A stretch of DNA of 64,000 nt. It comes from Pseudoscleropodium purum (taxonomy: Eukaryota; Streptophyta; Bryopsida; Hypnales; Brachytheciaceae). Shown piece by piece: positions 60,411 through 64,000 of this stretch (within the stretch, counting starts at the first letter, position 1; each line of letters begins with the position of its first letter). Location: contig OZ017795.1 in NCBI GenBank assembly GCA_963969395.1, positions 28,563,063-28,627,062 on the forward strand. The letters are read 5' to 3'. The notes under the pieces were generated by a model, which was not told the origin of the DNA, searched no databases, and saw only the letters and a program-made list of their open reading frames with translations. The position numbers were made by a program, and so were the translations under genes.

Positions 60411-60990
60411 TTAACTCTAGAGCGCTCCGACGTCCATTTTTGGGACAATGAATACATTGAAGCTCTTGTTTCTGTCTCATTCCTGTTTGGATGAAAGTCA
60501 TCCTAATTTTGGGTGATACTCTATTAAGTTCTTGTCTTATCTAATGGTCGGATCTGGTGTTATTAGAATACTAATTTTTCTAAATTTACAAATATGGAAG
60601 TATGTCAAGTGGTCAGATTGCATTGACTCTAGTTCAAAACCATATTAGCAAAAAAGAGGTCCTAGATGTAATGAACACAAAAATTTCAAAAAATCACCAT
60701 ATCAAGATAACCTCATTTCAAATCTGTTCCAACAAGTTTTACCTTAAAAAAAATGATAATAGTTTGCTTGTCATTGAATTTAGAAGGAATTTTGAAATTC
60801 CCTTTTTAAAATTTATAGAAAAATATTGGTGATAGCACTAGTGAATCTAACCGTATGGATAGAATCTACAATTCAAAATCTACAACTTTCATCTGTACAT
60901 CAATTCCAAAATACTCTTCCAAATAACACTTTATAACAGTTTTCCCCGGATCGTCAAATTTGGAAATGGATCCAGACGTTCAGGGGTTAA
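60411..60990. mobile_element. 580-bp TTAA-ended repeat, copy 2
   Basis: Direct copy of 50997-51573, running TTAACTCTAGAGCGCTCCGAC to CAGACGTTCAGGGGTTAA. The copies differ by scattered substitutions and small indels but share their ends. It is unrelated to the leader duplication between them, since both element copies lie outside that block. Confidence 0.6.
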
Positions 60991-62230
60991 CAATACATAC
61001 CAGTATCGCACCACCCAAAAATTAAAGAGAGATCGATCTAGCAACACAAAATCCCCCAACCCAGGATCGAACTCTCAGAAGAAGGCCTGGCGAGCTAGTG
61101 CGATGGCGCCGGGATACCCTGTTTGAGAACCGGTGGGTGGGGTGGGTGGGTGGGGGGTATGAACAGAGGAGGGCAGGTGGGGCGAGGCAGTTGGGCAGCA
61201 GGTGAGCGGGCAGGCAGGAAGGGGGCAGCGGGCAACAGGCGTTTCCTCAAAAGCAACTGGGACTTTTAGTGCCCAGGGACGGAACGGGGAAGGAAGGAAG
61301 GAAGAGAGTGTACGACCGTGGAGAATAAACTTATTGAATGTGCCGTCGAATCACGGAGACCAGTCCAGCTGTGCCAATCATGAGGGGTATGCTGACAGGG
61401 TGGCTATACTTGGCAACGTGGGATGATTGAGGGTCTTATCCCCGTGTGGCGTGAGGAATATTAGGATTTTATTGTTGAGTCATGTTCACCCTATTACTGA
61501 AAAAAATATCCCCCAGCTCTAAAAGAATACTCTGCAACAGTTTCACCTAATGAATTTCAGATGGGAGGAAATTTTATTGGCAATTAGTTTGATTAAATTT
61601 CAGAAACTTTTGAATTCACATTTGGATTCGGAGAATTTGTAAAAAGATCATGAAACGAAAGAAATATAAAATTAATCAACTACAAAAATACTATGTAAAA
61701 CAACGATGCTAGTATGTGAATGCGGAAATGCGAGCGTGTGAGCCTTAAGTATGTATATATGAATAAATATACTATAACCATCGAAGGTGCTTGCAGCATA
61801 TAATTAAACACATATAATATATGTATTTATGAAATGTTTTTATAATATAGCCGATGCCTACAACATAAGCCATATGCTTGTAATCCCACCCTCACATAAT
61901 AGCACCCCTACTAAATAAAATTGAAGTTTTTATATATTTATTTAGCAAGTTAAAGAATTTGGAGATGAGAGCAAACAACTAGAAAAAAATAAGGATTTTT
62001 GCTAATGTAAAGAGCAACTAGTTTTGAATTGTGTAACCCATTTGCAATAGGTGAGAATATGGAGACATGTAGTTGTAGTGGACAAGTTGTATGTAGAATT
62101 GTAGTTACATAATAAAGTGAATATGTTTCTCGTCCGGCAACCTATTTGGAACTTCAATTCGTTGATGCACTTTTCTAACGTGGTTGCTTATGTGGTATTC
62201 ACTACCACATGAGGTTGATCACTCAATTCA

Positions 62231-62400
62231 CACTATAAGAAACCCATGTTTTAAATGACAGATTTTAGTTGACATCCAATGTAACAACACATCTTTTTAT
62301 GTCAACAATAATGTCTACCATAATGTCAAGATATTATGGTAGACATAAAAACATAGGTTGTTACATTGGATGTCATCTAAAACACATGTTTCTTATAGTA
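62231..62400. mobile_element. CACTA-like palindromic MITE, 170 bp
   Basis: The left end CACTATAAGAAACCCATGTTTTA is mirrored by TAAAACACATGTTTCTTATAGTA at the right end. The inner arms (TGACATCCAATGTAACAAC and its complement) are also palindromic. The last base breaks the CACTA consensus, and no clear 3-bp duplication is seen. It resembles, but is not the same family as, the pair at 989 and 2989. Confidence 0.55.
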
Positions 62401-64000
62401 TTTGGAACATGCTTATGCCTCATGCACTACTAATACTATTGAAGCATCATCAACTAGTTGTAGCATCACTAACTATAAATGGTTCAATGTCTCTGCAATA
62501 CTTCATAGATCACGATAATGAAATATCTCTGTTGTTGGAGATCAAAATAAAACAAAAGAATTCAAAACCTCTACAAAAGCAAGTTTAGGGATAATAGCAA
62601 TCCCACCATGCACATCAGGGTTTTTTTCATTCTTTTACAAGTGCCAAAGTGGCAATAATTTTGTATGGTGGTGCCCCAAATTTCAACATTCATCTATATA
62701 TTGAATAGAAAATATCACATTAGTACATATCATATGTCCATAATTCTATTTTCATCTATAATTTGGCGATTTCATTAAAGATTTTCATTGTAATTTGAAG
62801 TTTTCTAGTGAAAAACTTCACATTTTTTTTGTCACTTTTTAGCAAAATTATTTTTTTCTAGTACAATTTGGCAATAGAAAGCCAAAAAAACCTTAATGCA
62901 CGTATCAAAAGAGCATAAAGCCTAGGGATTCCTAGCTTGAAAACAAAAAAAATATTAAAACTAAAGATTAGAAAATCCTTGGAAAATGCAAGCAATCTTA
63001 AGACTACTCCCAATTGTAATTGCAACCAACAAAAATGGATGTCAAGCTCAAAAGTGTTATCCAATTGAATTTCTAGTACATTTATTAAATTCATCATTGA
63101 ATAAATCAAAATCAGTCAATGTCCTAAAAAAATTGCAAACCATCCCTCTATGATAGTAGCACATCCCCGCACCTCCCGCTTTCACTGAAATCTCCTTTGC
63201 TGAGGGTACATTAAAAAAAACTTAAAACCTTGCAGGTATCAAAAGACTCACAAGACTCACAAGCAACACACTCTTACAAACTCTACTCCATGCACATATT
63301 AACAATATGAAGCAATAAAGTTTCATACCTTGAAACATAGAAGTCTCCTTACACACATGTTTCCTTTGACCTCAAGGCAATACAAATAGAAATGACAAGC
63401 ACACTCTTGCCAAACATGACCCCAATAGTAGGATGTACCATCCAAAATTGAAGTTTCTAAATCCTAAACCTTAAACTCTAAAAATCCTAAACCACCTAGG
63501 ACAAGAGAATGAAAGTCATTGTTTGGAGAGAGACAATCTAATGCAACATTTATGCAATTCATGAGAAATAGAAGTTTCTTGTTTTTAACTTTGAAATTGT
63601 ATTTGCAATGTTTTTCTTAGTTCAAACAAATTTAATGCAAAAATGTTTGCAGTAGTCTACTATTCATAAAAGAAAGAAGCAACTAGAAATGAAGTGTATC
63701 ATGATAAACAATGGATAATTAATACTATAAGGCACAATAGCCATCATTTTCTCTTATGAGTGTGTGGCTTCGAATCAACTTGATGTAGAAAAACATTACG
63801 TTGAATCTCATGCAACAAAGGAATTTATAGTGAACTTGCAATCACAATTGTCTAAAAATCAAGACCCATCTAATTGGTACACAACAAGTTCCATAGCAAT
63901 TGGACTAAGAACTTAGATTGTAGTTGGTTTGTAGTTGTAATTTAGTCCAAGTCTAAAGGAACTCTATTTGTTTTGTAGTCAAACGGTAGTTGTTTTCTAG

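Larger units (their letters stand above)
58790..64000. other. Right-hand spacer; no gene supported
   Basis: No exon chain or conserved protein on either strand. It contains a moderately GC-rich block of unknown nature at 59130-59460, the second TTAA-ended element (60411-60990), a tRNA-like promoter motif near 61060-61110, a G-rich tract at 61132-61158 inside a GC-rich patch to about 61300, a relative of the 24664 element at about 61720-61890, and a CACTA-like palindrome at 62231-62400. Confidence 0.5.

Noticed and set aside
1..64000. CRISPR arrays, rRNA operons, bacterial-type operons, viral or toxin genes
   Set aside because: None seen. The repeats present are tandem or inverted-repeat elements of eukaryotic type, and gene structure is spliced throughout.

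Overview
The window looks like nuclear DNA from a land plant that makes swimming sperm (moss, liverwort, hornwort, lycophyte, fern, or cycad/Ginkgo grade). Three things support this. Every gene is split by GT-AG introns in very AT-rich DNA. Two of the proteins are plant-type (EDR4-like/DUF3133, and a MAF1 with the plant-style N-terminus MKFLEYTPL). The largest gene encodes an SPEF2/CPC1 axonemal protein, which flowering plants have lost. I cannot name the species.

Layout: four protein genes, all on the minus strand, listed here in coordinate order. (1) About 0.5-26.9 kb: an SPEF2/CPC1 central-pair protein in at least 32 coding exons whose reading phases all agree (at least 1,632 codons). It has coiled coils and a complete adenylate-kinase-like domain (P-loop, core, lid). 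Its introns hold several miniature transposons. (2) 30.6-36.1 kb: an alpha-taxilin-like coiled-coil protein of 601 aa, 12 coding exons plus a 5' UTR exon, with one GC-AG intron. (3) 40.6 to about 47.7 kb: an EDR4-like/DUF3133 zinc-ribbon protein of 1,286 aa. (4) 53.7 to about 58.7 kb: a MAF1 homologue (repressor of RNA polymerase III) of about 263 aa. One of its introns holds a class II tRNA-like cloverleaf in the sense direction.

The most striking feature is outside the codons. About 1.4 kb upstream of gene 3 is repeated upstream of gene 4 in the same orientation. The similarity stops at a predicted 3' splice site, after which the two transcripts differ completely. Two unrelated genes therefore appear to share a duplicated leader, including a first intron of about 1.22 kb and probably transcription-control sequence. 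That leader itself consists of three diverged tandem units.

The rest is AT-rich non-coding DNA seeded with small elements: CACTA-type palindromes, a GC-rich hAT-like MITE with an 8-bp target duplication, a perfect foldback with an 8-9 bp duplication, long-TIR and TTAA-ended elements, and short tandem repeats. The right-hand 5 kb has no gene I can support.

All exon boundaries were read by eye from splice signals, reading phase and family similarity. None is confirmed by transcripts.
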